Shown one piece after another: positions 15,360-28,400 of a stretch of 64,000 bases of DNA (position 1 is the stretch's first letter; every line of letters starts with the position of its first letter). The stretch is from Cryptomeria japonica (lineage: Eukaryota; Streptophyta; Pinopsida; Cupressales; Cupressaceae). Below the pieces are notes generated by a model. The model saw only the letters and a list, made by a program, of their open reading frames with translations. It did not search any database and was not told the origin of the DNA. The translations under genes and the position numbers were made by a program. The stretch is taken from assembly GCF_030272615.1 (NCBI RefSeq), contig NC_081414.1, forward strand, positions 4,463,501 through 4,527,500, given 5' to 3'.

Positions 15360-16237
15360 ACTGATTAGCATAATGTCTAGATTGCTCTCACTTGTAATAA
15401 CCGATGTTCTTCTGCATTGAATTTCCTAATTGTGTTCTAGATTTGCACTAATTAGCTTTGTGACCATAACCATTACATGTATGACAATATCCGTGAAAGT
15501 TATTATTTACTTTATTTGCTCCAATCGGATTATGATTCTGACTTATAACATGATTTCTAAAGTAATTTGCCTTATGACCAAACCTCTTGCAATTGTAACA
15601 CTAAATGCTTCTACAATTTGTAGCCTTATGACTAAATTTATTGCATTGAAAATGATACCCATTAAATGATGGGTACCTTTGTGCATTTGGTTGATGAACC
15701 GGTTGTCTTCTTACATTGGTATTCTGAATCTAGGTCTTGCTTGCATCTTTTCATTTCTTCTATGCTTCTGCCACTTTGCTTGTCTTTGTCATTCTGATTT
15801 GAATATTCACCGAGTTGAAATCCAAGTCCAATCTTGTCTAAATGAGCTTCTGCATGTTGATCAATTCTTCCAAGATCTTGTTTCTATTAAGAACCTTACT
15901 CTCTTCCTTCAACTTCTTCACTTCTTGTTCTAGCTTCTCACATTCTTAGTGTTCAGCTTGATTGATTCTTTTAGGATTTCCTCTATCTTCTTCGTCTTCT
16001 CAATTTTCTACATCAATCTTTAACGGTCTCATTCGTTTGCTTCAATTAATTGTTAACCTCCTTATGTCTCAATTTGAACTTCTGGATTTGCTCTCTCATC
16101 TTATGCACACATTCATTCACTACCTTCACATTTTCTTTCAATTCCTCATTCTCATATTCAACAATTTCCAGATCTTCAAGAGTTGTCTGTAATTCCTCAT
16201 CCAACTTAAATTCTCTATTCATACTTATTGGTGCCAT
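15360..16237 (-). pseudogene. Short Gag-like protein of Cop-1: coiled coil plus CCHC knuckles
   Basis: It begins MAPISMNREFKLDEELQ, runs through a Glu/Lys-rich coiled coil (about 16,050-16,237), then three to four zinc-knuckle-like segments at 15,365-15,655, for example CYNCKRFGHKAN and CHTCNGYGHKAN, some with cysteines lost. Such knuckles bind RNA in Copia Gag. The usual Gag N-terminal domain of about 200 residues is missing: the start lies only 54 bp from the primer site. Cop-3 at 60,363 has the same short layout. Several stops. Confidence 0.65.
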
Positions 16238-16290
16238 GATTCAACCAAAAAGGATCTCCCTCGAGTGGTTAATCTTTCAAGAAAGGGACC

Positions 16291-16305
16291 AAAGCTCTGA
16301 TACCA
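16291..16305 (-). promoter_or_regulatory. Cop-1 primer binding site (tRNA-iMet)
   Basis: On the minus strand TGGTATCAGAGCTTT, complementary to the 3' end of plant initiator tRNA-Met, two bases downstream of the 5' LTR end. Confidence 0.8.
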
Positions 16306-16307
16306 AT

Positions 16308-16718
16308 TGTTGGATTGGTTGAAAGGACTAGACTACTAAGATGGGGGGTGAATCAATATTCCCACATATTCTAAAACTTTCTCATAATTTCTAAACCTTT
16401 TATTGATATACCAAATTTATCAATTAAACTCATGAACATGAAATAGCAAATGTAGAATAAACAAGGAACACAACCACAAATGGAACATTGGATTTTATAC
16501 TTGGAAAACCCAAATGGGAAAAACCATGGAGTGTTATCTCTCAAGATAATATAATTAGTTATATGGTGTTTACAAAAGTAGTGGCTCACTGCCAAATTAC
16601 AAAAGTAACTCACTACAATAGATACAAATGAATTGAGGAAAGTTGCATCTCCAAATGCATGAGACCAGTTCTAGATTAAGCTCAGATCACAACTCATAAA
16701 ACTTATAGCAGATCATAG
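16308..16718 (-). repeat. Cop-1 5' LTR, truncated
   Basis: Matches 10,527-10,940 of the 3' LTR over about 370 bp, including 'tattcccacatattctaaaa' and 'gaaatagcaaatgtagaata'. Homology stops at about 16,718 and unrelated sequence follows, so roughly 2 kb of LTR is gone. Confidence 0.75.
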
Positions 16719-17760
16719 GGGGTTCATCCGCTAGGCAATATGATATCACATGTGTTCATATTGGGGGGTTTAATATCCCCAAAATCTAAAGAAATATATT
16801 GTGGATATATTAAGGATGTAGGGGTTTTATAAATTACTATCTTGAATACAAACATTTGAAGGTATTTTTTATTCGTCAAATGTCAAAAGTAGTGGTTGGA
16901 CATAGGACTTCCACATGTGTCATCATCGGTGGATCCTGGGAGTAAAAAAATTGAAAACATTAGCTATAACAATATTTTGCCGATGGTCATCCCTTCTGAT
17001 GTGTGCCTCCACATATACATCATCAAGTTGACAAGATGAGATTTGAATGTTGTCGGAACTCAAAATTTCATCAATGAGTTTCATTTTCCTAAGTATATTT
17101 CACTCCAAAAATTGATAACAATTTGAACATAGGCACAAATTGGTGCCACAAAGGACAAGTTGGATGCAGTAAATGCATTATTGAATTTAAATTATATTCT
17201 TTTTGAGTCAAACAATGTTCATTTAGAAGGCGGGAAGTAAACCTCATAGAAACCTGCAACTTCAAGTCCTTATCAAGATTTACAATCAAAGAAGACTGAG
17301 GAACCACCAAGGAACAATACTTAATCAGGTATTTAGAAAAAATCTTGTCCCCTCCATTTAACTATTATTCTCATTCATCTGTTATAACTTAGTAATGTCG
17401 ACCATAGAAAGCACTATTACATCTATGAAAAAAATTAGTAAACTAGGGTGAAGAACACATGAAGAGCCATCATTTGATCTGTAAGTAAGAGCTAGTGAAT
17501 ACCGATTACAGTTTACAATATCTAATAATACCAATAGAAAAACACTAGAAAAAATGCCCATGAGGAAGTATGGAAATATCAAATAGAGAAAAAGAAACTG
17601 TCACAACAACATAATATATTAGAAAACTCTATTTTTTTTACATAAGTACTAGCATAAGGGGGTAGCTCCCATATGTTCAAAAACTGAAAACAAGAACATG
17701 GGTATTAAGAGGGGGGACACCACGGGGACATGGGGGGATCATTGATAAGAGAGGGGACAC
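16719..17760. other. Unassigned sequence
   Basis: No gene or repeat is recognised. A G-rich imperfect repeat ('ggggacacggggg' type) lies near 17,710-17,770. Confidence 0.3.
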
Positions 17761-18450
17761 GGGGGTGATCAGTGATATAGATAAACAATCCCCTTTCCAA
17801 TCACTTTCAACGTTTCTACTATCTTTGCAGGGAATAGATCACCATTATCATTCACGAAGGCCTCAAACTCAGCCAGGTTGTCTTTCTGGCCTACCCCAAC
17901 TTTGAATAACTTCCATGCTTTAACCATTTTGTTCTTTCTGCCTTATGCATTAAGATAAAAAAAACCAAACATGATCTTTGACTATGGTACAATCTCAAGG
18001 GTCCCCAACGTAGTCTTCACACTTTGAGCATTCTCCTCCTTCACTGTGTGATGTGCAATACCATAAGCGTCAAGGTCATACCCCAAAATCTGGACGATGG
18101 GGGAGAACAAGTTCTCATAAAAAATTACATTATGTACATGCTTGTTAGCCCAAAAATCCATCCCTAAGATGTTTATCACAGACATCTTCTCATCATCATT
18201 CCCTTTGTTGAATAGGCGGGCAATCTACTCCTCTAAGGATTTTCTGAGATTGTTCGTGCTCTCACACAAACACTTAACACCAAAGGAATTCACCATTTTC
18301 TGTACATAGTATTGATGAAGGAATCATTGTTTTATAGCCTTCATAGCTTTCATATCAGGTAACTATAGAAACAAATCTCAAAGCAAAGCTTTTTGGGATT
18401 TGTTTATGAAATTATTGCCCAAATTTTCAGTTTGCTACAAATCGTTGTCA
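17761..18450 (-). pseudogene. Unidentified protein-coding remnant
   Basis: With a few stops ignored, the minus strand gives about 200 residues of non-repetitive, globular-looking sequence. It includes LGMDFWANKHVHNVIFYEN near 18,110-18,165 and KMVKAWKLFKVGVGQKDN near 17,890-17,945. I do not recognise the family. It could be part of an element or a host pseudogene. Confidence 0.3.
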
Positions 18451-19044
18451 TTTTGTTGAAAAGGATAAGACCCTTTCATCCATCTGCCACCTGTTATGTT
18501 CAAACCTACATATTGTACCTTTGACTGCAAAAAACATATATGATTAGATAATTCGATCAATTGTGGATCAATTACTTTTCAGTTCTGGCAGAAAATCAAC
18601 TCATTGAGTTCCAATGTAATCTTTGTTTTATCTCTCTATGGCCTCACAGATGGCATACTCTACTACCAAAATGGAGATTTGCAATCTTACAGAATGCAAT
18701 TGTAGTTCCATGTGAAGCCATGTCATTTTGTCCAAGTAAAAAATGTTGATTTACACTTATCTAAAACTAAAAAATCTCATAAATCATGCCTCTATAAGCC
18801 CAATTGGAATAGCAAGGAAAAGAAACAGTTCCTCGGGGCAACTGCCAAGGAAAACAAACACCTTCATTGACTCTTAATTTTTCCATTTCCAAATTAACCC
18901 CTTCATGTGTAAACTTGACCTTTTTTCCCATTTAGTTATGGATGCACCAAGATGAAAATACACACCATTTCATAGCAATATTATAACCAAACTTCTGAAT
19001 TTTTTATTATAATTTTATCCATTAGTTAACCAACTGATAGGTAC
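18451..19044. other. No feature recognised
   Basis: AT-rich sequence between the unidentified remnant and the transposase-like gene. It may contain the transposon 5' end, but no terminal inverted repeat was found. Confidence 0.3.
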
Positions 19045-22000
19045 ATGTGGAAAATAATGCAGATGGATCCAACCGTAGAAATGGAATATGTAATTGTTAT
19101 AAGTGAAGAAAATTTTGTTGTTGCCACGGTCATTTATCGAAAAGGTTGTACACTTGCTGACATCCGTCATGAGATTGTGGATGATGAACTCATTGAATAT
19201 CCTTTTATTTTATCAGTGGGCTTGGGAATCCTTTAAATATGAAGCAAGAACAAAAAAGGAAACCTACAACAAGACTTATAGGCATTAAGAGGAAACATGA
19301 CACAATGTATGTTGGAACGATTGAGTCAAATATTGTGGAAAGTACACCAAACCTTCACACAATAGAGAGACTATAGAGGTAGGTATACATAAACAACCAA
19401 GAGTTGGAGATGGGTTTGAGTCAGCGGAACAAACCATAGTTGTTGATCCTGATGTATTGCCATCTTGGAATAAAAAAGTGAATAGTTTAATGGAAGAATT
19501 TGTGAATGAGAAACTCACTCTCAAAGTATATTTAGAAAAGGGAGAACCTAAATTAAAGATCCATTGTGAATGTTGTGGCATTGATTATGGAACAGGGGAA
19601 GTATCCATGGAAGCACAAATAGTTCGTAACTTTAAAAATAATCATATGAAGACAATGTCCCATCGACATCACATTTTAATGGAGGGGAATGGTGAAAATC
19701 ATTCAAGTATCATAGAAAAGAAGGCAACCATGGTTAGAGATCGATTTGAGATTGATCAAGCAATTAAAATTCTAGATGATTTCAACAAGACATAAGAGCC
19801 TTATTTGTTCAAGGTGGTGGAAGCAACACTTGCAGGCTATGAGGATAAGAAAAAAGTAAGAGTGGAATGTACACGATGCAATAAATTGTTTTGTTTGGTG
19901 CCAACAAGTGGTAATGTTGTCAGTTCTCTAAATGAACACATGAAATCAAAGAAGCACACCACTGCTACAGATGAGGATTCACATGATATGATTGTTTTAA
20001 GGAGTGGCGCAACCAGGAGATCCAAGAAGCCTACCAATGATAAGTCCCAACAAAGTTTGACTAGGTTCTTGGTCCCATCATCACCATTTGTATTACATAG
20101 GGGTTCTACAAGTGTAGATCCTTCTACTCCAGGTGCATTAAATACCCAAGTTCAAATTTATTTTGAATATGATCTATTGTAATTTGTTCATTTTATATTT
20201 TATCATCTTATTAAAAATCATTCACCCCCATTGATGCTGCAACATTGGGGGTATTGGTATTCCTATATTAGTAGAAATAGAGAGAGATTAGACACAAACA
20301 TCATAATGTATGATCAAAGGGGTGGAAAATTATGGGCCATAGAGAAGCATACCAAGATGATGCTATGTTATGAGGGTAATGAATATTGTATTGATGGTAC
20401 ATATAGGCATATTCATTGCAAGAGGGCTTTTGAGACAAGGATCCCATTTGAATCATTGCCATGCAACTTTTGTAAGATGATTCCAGAATGTGATGATTTT
20501 AGGATGCGTTTATATCATGATTCAAAATGTGCTATTAAAAGACATCGCAGGGATACAGGGAGAGGGAGAAAACTAGACTATTTGACTTAAAATGAACTCA
20601 GAATAGTTGCTAGGGTTTGAAAAGCTAGCCGAAGATCAACAATGTCAACTCTTTGGTGGTAAAAGACAAAGGTTTCTATACTCTCTATTAGAATGAGATC
20701 ACTAAAGGAGAAGTTGTTTGAATTGACTGAAAGGAAGGATGTCTTCAGGTTTTGAAAGGATGCGTGTGACGCACATAAACAAGGAAAATTACAAGGTAAA
20801 GATGCAGTTTGGGATTTTGTCAAGGATATCTTTCACAACCTGATGCATCCAAAGGTAGGGAGAAGGTAAAGTAAATCTATTACAAGGTGTGGCCATTGGT
20901 CTTTGTGTAGCAAAAGCGATATGTTTACGACATGGCTTAACCGCCTCCTATGGATTCTATAAGTCTAGTGGTTGTACCAAGCATTGACAGGTCGATCTTT
21001 TGGTGCAACGACAATCACTCCCAACAAGTGGTATTATAGCTAGGTCATTGGTTCAAATCTCGCTTGTGCTAGGGGGGATTGTTGCAAGGTGTGGCCCTTG
21101 GTATCTGTGCAACAAAAGCAGTGTGTTTGTGACATGGCTTAACTACTTCTTATGGATTTTATAAGTCTGGTGGTTGTATCAGGCATTGACAGGTCGATAT
21201 TTTGGTACAATGGCAACTATTCCCAACAACATCCACTAAATCACTTTATGAGATGATCAAGTTATGGATCTCAGGTCCTAGATTACATAGCTTTATTAGC
21301 TTGAATCTGGATGGTCCTCCAATTTCTACAATGTTGAGGCAAGTTATAAAGTCATTGGCATACATCTCAGGGGGCACGACTACATTTTTGAGGCTGTAGG
21401 AAAAGTATATGATTCTTATAAAACCAAACATGGTATACATGGTCCAATACTTGTATATCTTGCTAAAGATGAAACTGTTGTGAGAAAGTATGTTAGGTGG
21501 GTAGCAAAAAGTGATACATTGGTGGGTTCTTGTGGTAATAAATAAGAACATCAATGCCAATCACATTTCTTCATGACAGTTGGTGAGGGAGTTGCAGGCT
21601 TTAATATCATAACAAATTCTTTTAAGAACAATGTTATTGGCCACTATGCACGTGTGATTATTACAAACCCATTACATGAAAATCTTCCTTGTTTGGTTGT
21701 GGTTGCTCATCCAACATGCAATAGGTTCAGTGCAAATTTTGTTCATCAACGATGGGAAATAATAGAATTTTTGTGGAAGAGACATGTGGAAAATAATTTG
21801 GGACCTATTGTTGGTCATTCCTCAGATGGGGATAGTAGAAGAAGACAACTTATGTTGATGGACTATTGTTCAACAGAAGGTATTCGATATCAAATTCCTT
21901 GGGATGGGTGGAGACTAGGGGGGTTGTCCAATGGTTGCAATGTAACAGGATTGCATGACCAAGACTACATCCACAATGACAAAAAGCTAGTGAATTCTTT

Positions 22001-23600
22001 ATTTAACAGTCGACAAGATTTGATTTTAGGAGAAAAGTTGATAAGTTTTAATCATGTTAGGATGATTTATGACACTTTTAAAGTGGATGATCACAAGCTT
22101 AAAAGTGAAGATATAGAGAGGATAGATTGACAGAATTGGGGTTCAACAAAATGAATTGCTTCGAGGAATGTTCAGAGCTATTTGAAAGAGATGAGAAGTA
22201 CATCCAATGGAATGGTAGAGAGGACACTAGGTACAGAGACATATCTAATGATTGTTGCTGACTACATTGACATTTTAATGTCTCAGATTTTGACTCTTTG
22301 TGAAAGAGCACGAAACGCTTCACGAGTTCATCATTTCTTCACATTATGGTTATGCTGGATACAAAAAGAATATAATAATAATATCAACATAAATTGCATC
22401 AGAAGAGAGGCATATAAAGACATGACAATTTCTTGCCACTTTGTAGTTTTGTTGTTGAGATTGTTTCCAGGTCAAAACTCTTACTTGTCATGTGTTTTGC
22501 ACTTGATTGGGTCAGATGTATGTGAGAACTTCTTTAGCAAAGTTGGTGGGATGGTTGGAGCAGAAAGGGCCTATGATTTCATCGACTTGCTTCACGCTGT
22601 TGAAACCGTAAATAGAGTTGCAGAAGAAGAATCAAATCCCCAAAGACTTCACTTTAACAATTCTCATAAGAAGCAAGAAACTATCTATAATAGATTGCAC
22701 CAAGAAAGGATACTAAACGTTAACATATTATCAGAGTATGATTCAATATCTATAAAAGATAAAATTATAGAAGCCCTCAAGATAGGATTGAAGGATGCAC
22801 AATATATTTTATCATCTCTTGGCATGCGACCGAAGAATCCCACAAAATCTTCTTGGTGGGTTAAACCATGGACAAAGGACCCAAATTATCCAACATTCCA
22901 TGTTGTGGATGAAGTAGTTGATGAATCTGCACCAACTCATTCCAACTCTATATTCCAATCTATGTCTTCAGTGGCACACAATCATGGTGAATTATAAGTA
23001 ATGAAAAGTGAGTGGAGGTATGAGATAGATGAAACTTTAGATTTCATTGATGAAAATGTAAAAAAAATATATAAAACAAGTGGTAGAGCTTGATGGTAAG
23101 GATATGTTCAAAGCTTGCTTGGTTAGTCAGTTCAATGGAAATGCGACGTTATCCAAAGATAGGCTGACTAAAGTAAGGAATGGGGTCTACTTTAGGCAAG
23201 ATGGGATGGCCACAATAAAGGGTGTTTCAATTAGCTTTGGAGTTGGATTAGATTGTAGGGTTTTGTTTGAGAGCAATTAAATACCTCCCACTAAATGTGC
23301 TACAAGAAAAATGTGTTTCTTATGGAACCTAGTACATTGGAAGGGTTCAAAGAATATGAAGGAAGTATGGTAATAGGGTGTTTGATTACCATAATGATAT
23401 TGACCTTTTTGATAGGCCAGAAGGCTTCGAGCTTCAATTATGTTGGTACAATAGAATAAAGGGGCAACACATGTACAAGTATGATTTGACATATCATGCT
23501 TTTGTGGAACTTGATTCCATCATAGCAACAACCAACTTATCTTACAATACTAGGAATGATACATACAAATTAGAAGAAAGAGATCACATTTTTTTTTCAA
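19045..23600 (+). pseudogene. Transposase-like gene of unassigned superfamily, decayed
   Basis: A long degenerate gene read through several frames. From the N-terminus: a Cys pair (CECC, near 19,560), then a BED-like zinc finger at 19,860-19,960 (CTRC...H-x5-H), and a Cys/His-rich segment at 20,380-20,550. A probable catalytic part follows: LVYLAKDETVVRKY at 21,450, CGNK at 21,530, and GHSSDGDSRRRQL near 21,810-21,850. A conserved GSDVCENFFSKVGG lies at 22,508-22,550, with a C-terminal domain (IDLFDRP...LCWYNR...KYDLT) at 23,395-23,590. The acidic motifs suggest a DDE-type enzyme, but I cannot name the superfamily. Stops and frameshifts occur near 21,541 and 22,128, and a TRIM splits it at 20,878. 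Confidence 0.55.
20878..21228 (+). mobile_element. TRIM retrotransposon (351 bp)
   Basis: Two direct repeats of exactly 149 bp (20,878-21,026 and 21,080-21,228) flank a 53-bp centre. The LTRs read TGTTGCAAGG...CCCAACA; the 5' copy starts TATTACAAGG. Two bases after the 5' LTR lies TGGTATTATAGC, a decayed initiator-Met primer site, and the purine tract AGGGGGGA precedes the 3' LTR. Flanks AAATC (20,873-20,877) and ACATC (21,229-21,233) fit a 5-bp target duplication with one mismatch. By eye the LTRs are about 80% identical, mostly transitions, so the insertion is old. Confidence 0.88.
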
Positions 23601-25440
23601 TTTGCGTGAAAAACATGCATAAGGTGTATTTTCAAAACATTCTACTTTATTCTTCACTATGTAATCCCATATGTTAGATTGTTTAAAAATATTTTATTTT
23701 ATCAAATTTAATATTGGTTTTATACTTTTTGGCTTTAGATGCAATGAATATTCTCAATGGTGAATATTCGGGATAACTCAACCAATTTTTTGCTACCTAC
23801 TTCTTGGTGTAAGTTTCTTTCACCAATCATTTGTATTTTGTAGTGAAATGAAATTGGAGAAAAGATAAAATGTGTTCTAAATGAAATTTCAATACAAATT
23901 TGAGTTTCACATGGTGATCCAAATGTGCAGGTAAATGGGTTGACAAAAAATCATGTCATTCATGATGTCAATGGGGTTATCAAATCAAATTTAAAGGTGC
24001 TAGAAGGTCATCAATCAAACAACTTGGCACAATGCATGTTGTATACAACACTATAGATATTATATTTGTATTATTTAAAATTAGGGCAGTGCCCTCTATG
24101 AACTTGAATGAGACCAATTAGGTTGTCCCATTACAAGCTGATTGTTGGTGTTAATTGTTGAAGGTAGATGCGAGTTTGTCTAGCCCTCTATTGCACCATT
24201 AATTTGTATCCTATTTCAACTTTGCATAATAATAAAGAAATTGATAAATTGCAGAAGCTTCCTCATGGATTTGTTGTATTTACTTAAGAATCACTATAAG
24301 TTGTGTCTACCTTGCTGCAATATAATTACAAAATTATTATTTTTTCTTTGAAACAAACCTACAATTTGTTGGTGTTTCCAACTGATTGCTCCAAGAAATC
24401 TATACAGTTAGCAACACAATAATATGACTAGTGCCTTGTTCATTGAGCTATACATTAGATGAACCATTATTACAATGAAAAAATATGTATTCTCTATAGT
24501 GCCTTGGGCCTAGTGTGGTTAATACCTGGTATTAGTTAGAGAAAAAGATGAATTTTTGAACTGCAACTCAATACATGCTCTCTACATAGAATCCTTTTGA
24601 ATAGAAATTAGAAAATTTTAATTTCCTGCTTTAGAAGAAGCCAATATCCACTCAAAACACATTCAATACAGTGAAGAGATATGAATTTAAAATTTTTGAT
24701 TCTATTAACTCATATCAGATTCTGGATCACAAGTGAAGACAAACAACTATGGCATCATTAAGCTGGATTTCAAGGTGTTTTATATATGCAAAGCTTATAC
24801 ATATGATCATTTGCAAGGTTTACTGCAAATAGGACACATATAGTCACAATATTGTATTGCAAAAAACTCCTAAAACATATTGCATACTATTCACCCTTGG
24901 TGAAAATGAGCATACAAGATTCTCACAAAATCAGTGCTCTATATTTATAGTTTGCTCGAAGAAGAAGAAGAATAAGGCCTTGAGTATCCTTTTATAAAAC
25001 AAGGATGCAATAAGCTTTAGACCTTTTACAACTTCAAAATGTAGGTAACCGACTGATAAGAAAAAGACAAAAAAAAATAGCTCTCTCATAGGAACAAACA
25101 TTCCTTTATCCTCTTTCACAGGTAGTAGATGTTGGAGATGATCTAGAATCCTTCTTTTCTATGTGCAGGCTCACTTATCAAGTTGGAAGATGTGATAACC
25201 TTGCAGACTTATTTAATACCTAGTGACAAAGAGCAACTTGTGAGCCTTTTCCCAAAGATATGCAATAAATATGCAAGACATGATAAAATCTTTGGAATAA
25301 AAGAAAAGACTAGTGATTAAATCAAAGATACATGATCAAATACTCTACCATCGAGAAAAAGAAAGAGAAAACTGAGATTGCAAAAAAGAGCGGGAAACTA
25401 TGAATTCAAAATTTCAAAATTTCAACATTCAGAAAAAAAT
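23601..25440. other. No feature recognised
   Basis: AT-rich sequence without an open frame, repeat or motif I can support. It may include the transposon 3' end, but no inverted repeat was found. Confidence 0.35.
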
Positions 25441-28400
25441 AGAAAGAAGACGAGGAGGAAGGGATTATAATTCTCCAAATCCATGCTGCTTGAGGTCTTG
25501 AAGAGCCTTGAGGTGCTACTCGTACTCTTTGTCTGCAATTTCTGATTTGGCAACCTCCATTCTTGTCATACTACTGTCAAGTCTTGAGAGGGCATCCATG
25601 TATGACCCTATCTTTTTGCTAAGTAGTGCATCATCTGAAGTAATATTAAGAAACATCTGACTTTGGAGTGTTCTGATGTCACTACCCATTTTGTTTTAGA
25701 CCTTAATATCTTCTCTCCCTCTATCCTGCTTCTTTCTCTATCAAACAAGGTGGGCATATGGCTAGTGACTAGGCAATGTAAGCCTCCGAGTTCACTGTTG
25801 ATCTTTTGTGTGTACATCTTGTGAATGGTGAAGAGTTGCTTTGTCACTTCAAACTTGGCCTTAAAATTCTCCACTATAATATGTAGAAAACTTGGAAGAG
25901 GTCTAATCAATGAAAATTTCAATATTGCAATCATCTTGCTCATATGTGATAATGAGCAACCTATAAAGCATTGTCACCTCAAATTATCCTGAGGAAAAAT
26001 TAACAACTCCCTATGCTCATCCCATGATGCATCAACATTGTTAGTTAATAGATTTTTCTTCTTTAAATTCTATATTCTTTACTTAACCTTTGTTACCATT
26101 TACAGACAAATTTGCAGCCGCACAATTGGATAAACGAAAATAATTCGTTCTCCTCTGAATTAAGGTAAAACTCCCTTCAAAGATCTTCAATGAATTAACT
26201 TAATCTATGAGTTCATGTACACTTTTAACCTGAAAGCATTACAGGCATTAATCTCCACACATCAACATGTTATGAAGATGCAAAATACTCATCTATTAAT
26301 TTAAGAAAATAGCTTACTGACTATCTTAATCGATCCAACTTAATGCACATAAATGAAAGAAGAATTTTCAACTCTTAACTTTGTAAATATTTTCAATATG
26401 AGAAATGAGATCAATTTGAACAAGAATTAATTCACACAAAAATAAATTCCCCAGATTTAAATGCACAGATTCAAACTGTCATAATCGATTTCATATATTC
26501 AATCACAGTTGAATAATTTTCCTCATATCTTCAAAAAATAGACAAAGTATCTAGAATTTACTTTAGCACACTAACGGAAATTTCTCAAACCCTTCCAGAG
26601 TATCAAAAAATATTTTTTATAGCCACAACCTGGCTAATGGTTTAAAGAGGGGAACACGAAAATTCAAAATTTCCGCCCCGAAGTTTAAGAGAAGTTTACT
26701 TAAAACTTAAAAACTAAATCTACTAAAACCAATGATAAGAAAACAGTTATGGATCATTCTGATAGGGCTCAACAGTTTTGACAGTTGCTGCATTCCTCCA
26801 TCCAGCATAAGCAATAGAGAAGTCGAATTAAAACACCATGAGGGAGTCCCACATGTATCATCCTCTGCTTCCATACTTCTTTTTCCATACGAACCTGTGC
26901 AACTTTATTGGAATAACTGTCCAGGTGTCCAATACATAAAAACATAAGGGATTCAATCTTTGCAATGGTGGACAGATCAGCTGAAACTAGGTCCTTAGCC
27001 TCTTTAACATAATTAATTTTGATTTCAAATGATTCTGTTATAACCTCTGTAGCTTTGAGGGTCTTCCCATCATCTTTCAGACACTTGATTCTGATGTACA
27101 CAAGTTCATTTCACATGGATGCAACAAATTCTGCAAGTTGATCTACTAGTTTTGCAGATTCTTCATAAGTTTGTCTCATTAAGGAATTCCTCCATTCAAT
27201 ATTTCTCTGGCAAATGTACAAAATACTATCATCTAAGCTAGCTACAGGTTTCTCAGAGAGAAACTTCATTACCCCATATATTTGCACTTCTCGCATCTAC
27301 ACTGCTTTCGCTGCCCATTTAGCTTCTTCATTTTTCCAATTCACCATTTTGGCTTCCAACTCCTTCGTCACCATTAACGCCCCATCATAAACTCTTCTCA
27401 AATTAAGAAAATACTATGCACCTGATTTTTGAATTCCTTCTAATCACTCCATCACAGTATCTGTAATGAGCCTACATTTTTGTATTTGCTCTAGGGTCTT
27501 TTGATTAACAGGTGATTTAGGGTCAAAGGACGTTGGAAGCTGCAACAAAGGTTGAGGTTTTGGATTATTAATTGCTTCAATATATTCTATCATTCTCCTT
27601 AGAATTTCCTTCATCTCATGCTTATCTCTCTTGTCCTTCCATGTTCTATTGAGTATTTTCTTATTTGATGTTTCAAGATGGAATGCATCAGCTGCTCGGG
27701 TTTCGACACCAAGATTTAGTTTTTCAACTATAAAATCCTTTGCAGTAGGGTTGGCTACAACTTCATCCATATTTGGGTGAGAAATTTATGTTGTCCAATT
27801 ATCTGTGCTATCATCAAAATATATTTTGGAGATTGTCTTTAGTTTCTTGGCCTTGGGAGTCTGTCCAATAAATTTACTTACCATATCTTCCAATGGAACT
27901 GAAGTAGGGACTATGTTCATTTTCTTACTACTCAGAGTGTTCTCTAACCATAGGGGTCCAGTGTACAAAGGAGTTTTATTAGGACTAGAATCAACTTGCT
28001 TTCCCTTCATTACCATTAATGTGGTAGCAGTATTTGTCTCATCATCCACCTGTTGATTATCGCTTGCATTATCAACGTTCTGCACGTCTGAGTCTTGATG
28101 GGCTGAAGTATTGTCCATGTCAGGAGGGCTGTCCAAATCAACTACTACTAAATCCATAGATGGTTGCTTTACTTTGTTTATAGTTTTAAACCAAGTGATC
28201 TTGGTAGGAGTTGATTCCTTCTTGACCCTCACTGGCCTTGCTGCCTATTCAATCTTAACCCATGTTTTGGAGGAACCCGCAACACAAGGTGTGAGAAGAG
28301 AGTTAGCTACTGGAACCTCAGTAGATTAAGTTGAGCTTTTTCTTAAAATTCTTCCCATTCTTCATCCTCTTGACCATTTTCCAGTCCTTTTGATGCCTAG

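Noticed and set aside
22099-22323. Minus-strand frame opposite the transposase-like gene
   Set aside because: Shadow frame. The plus strand has the conserved motifs and continues on both sides.
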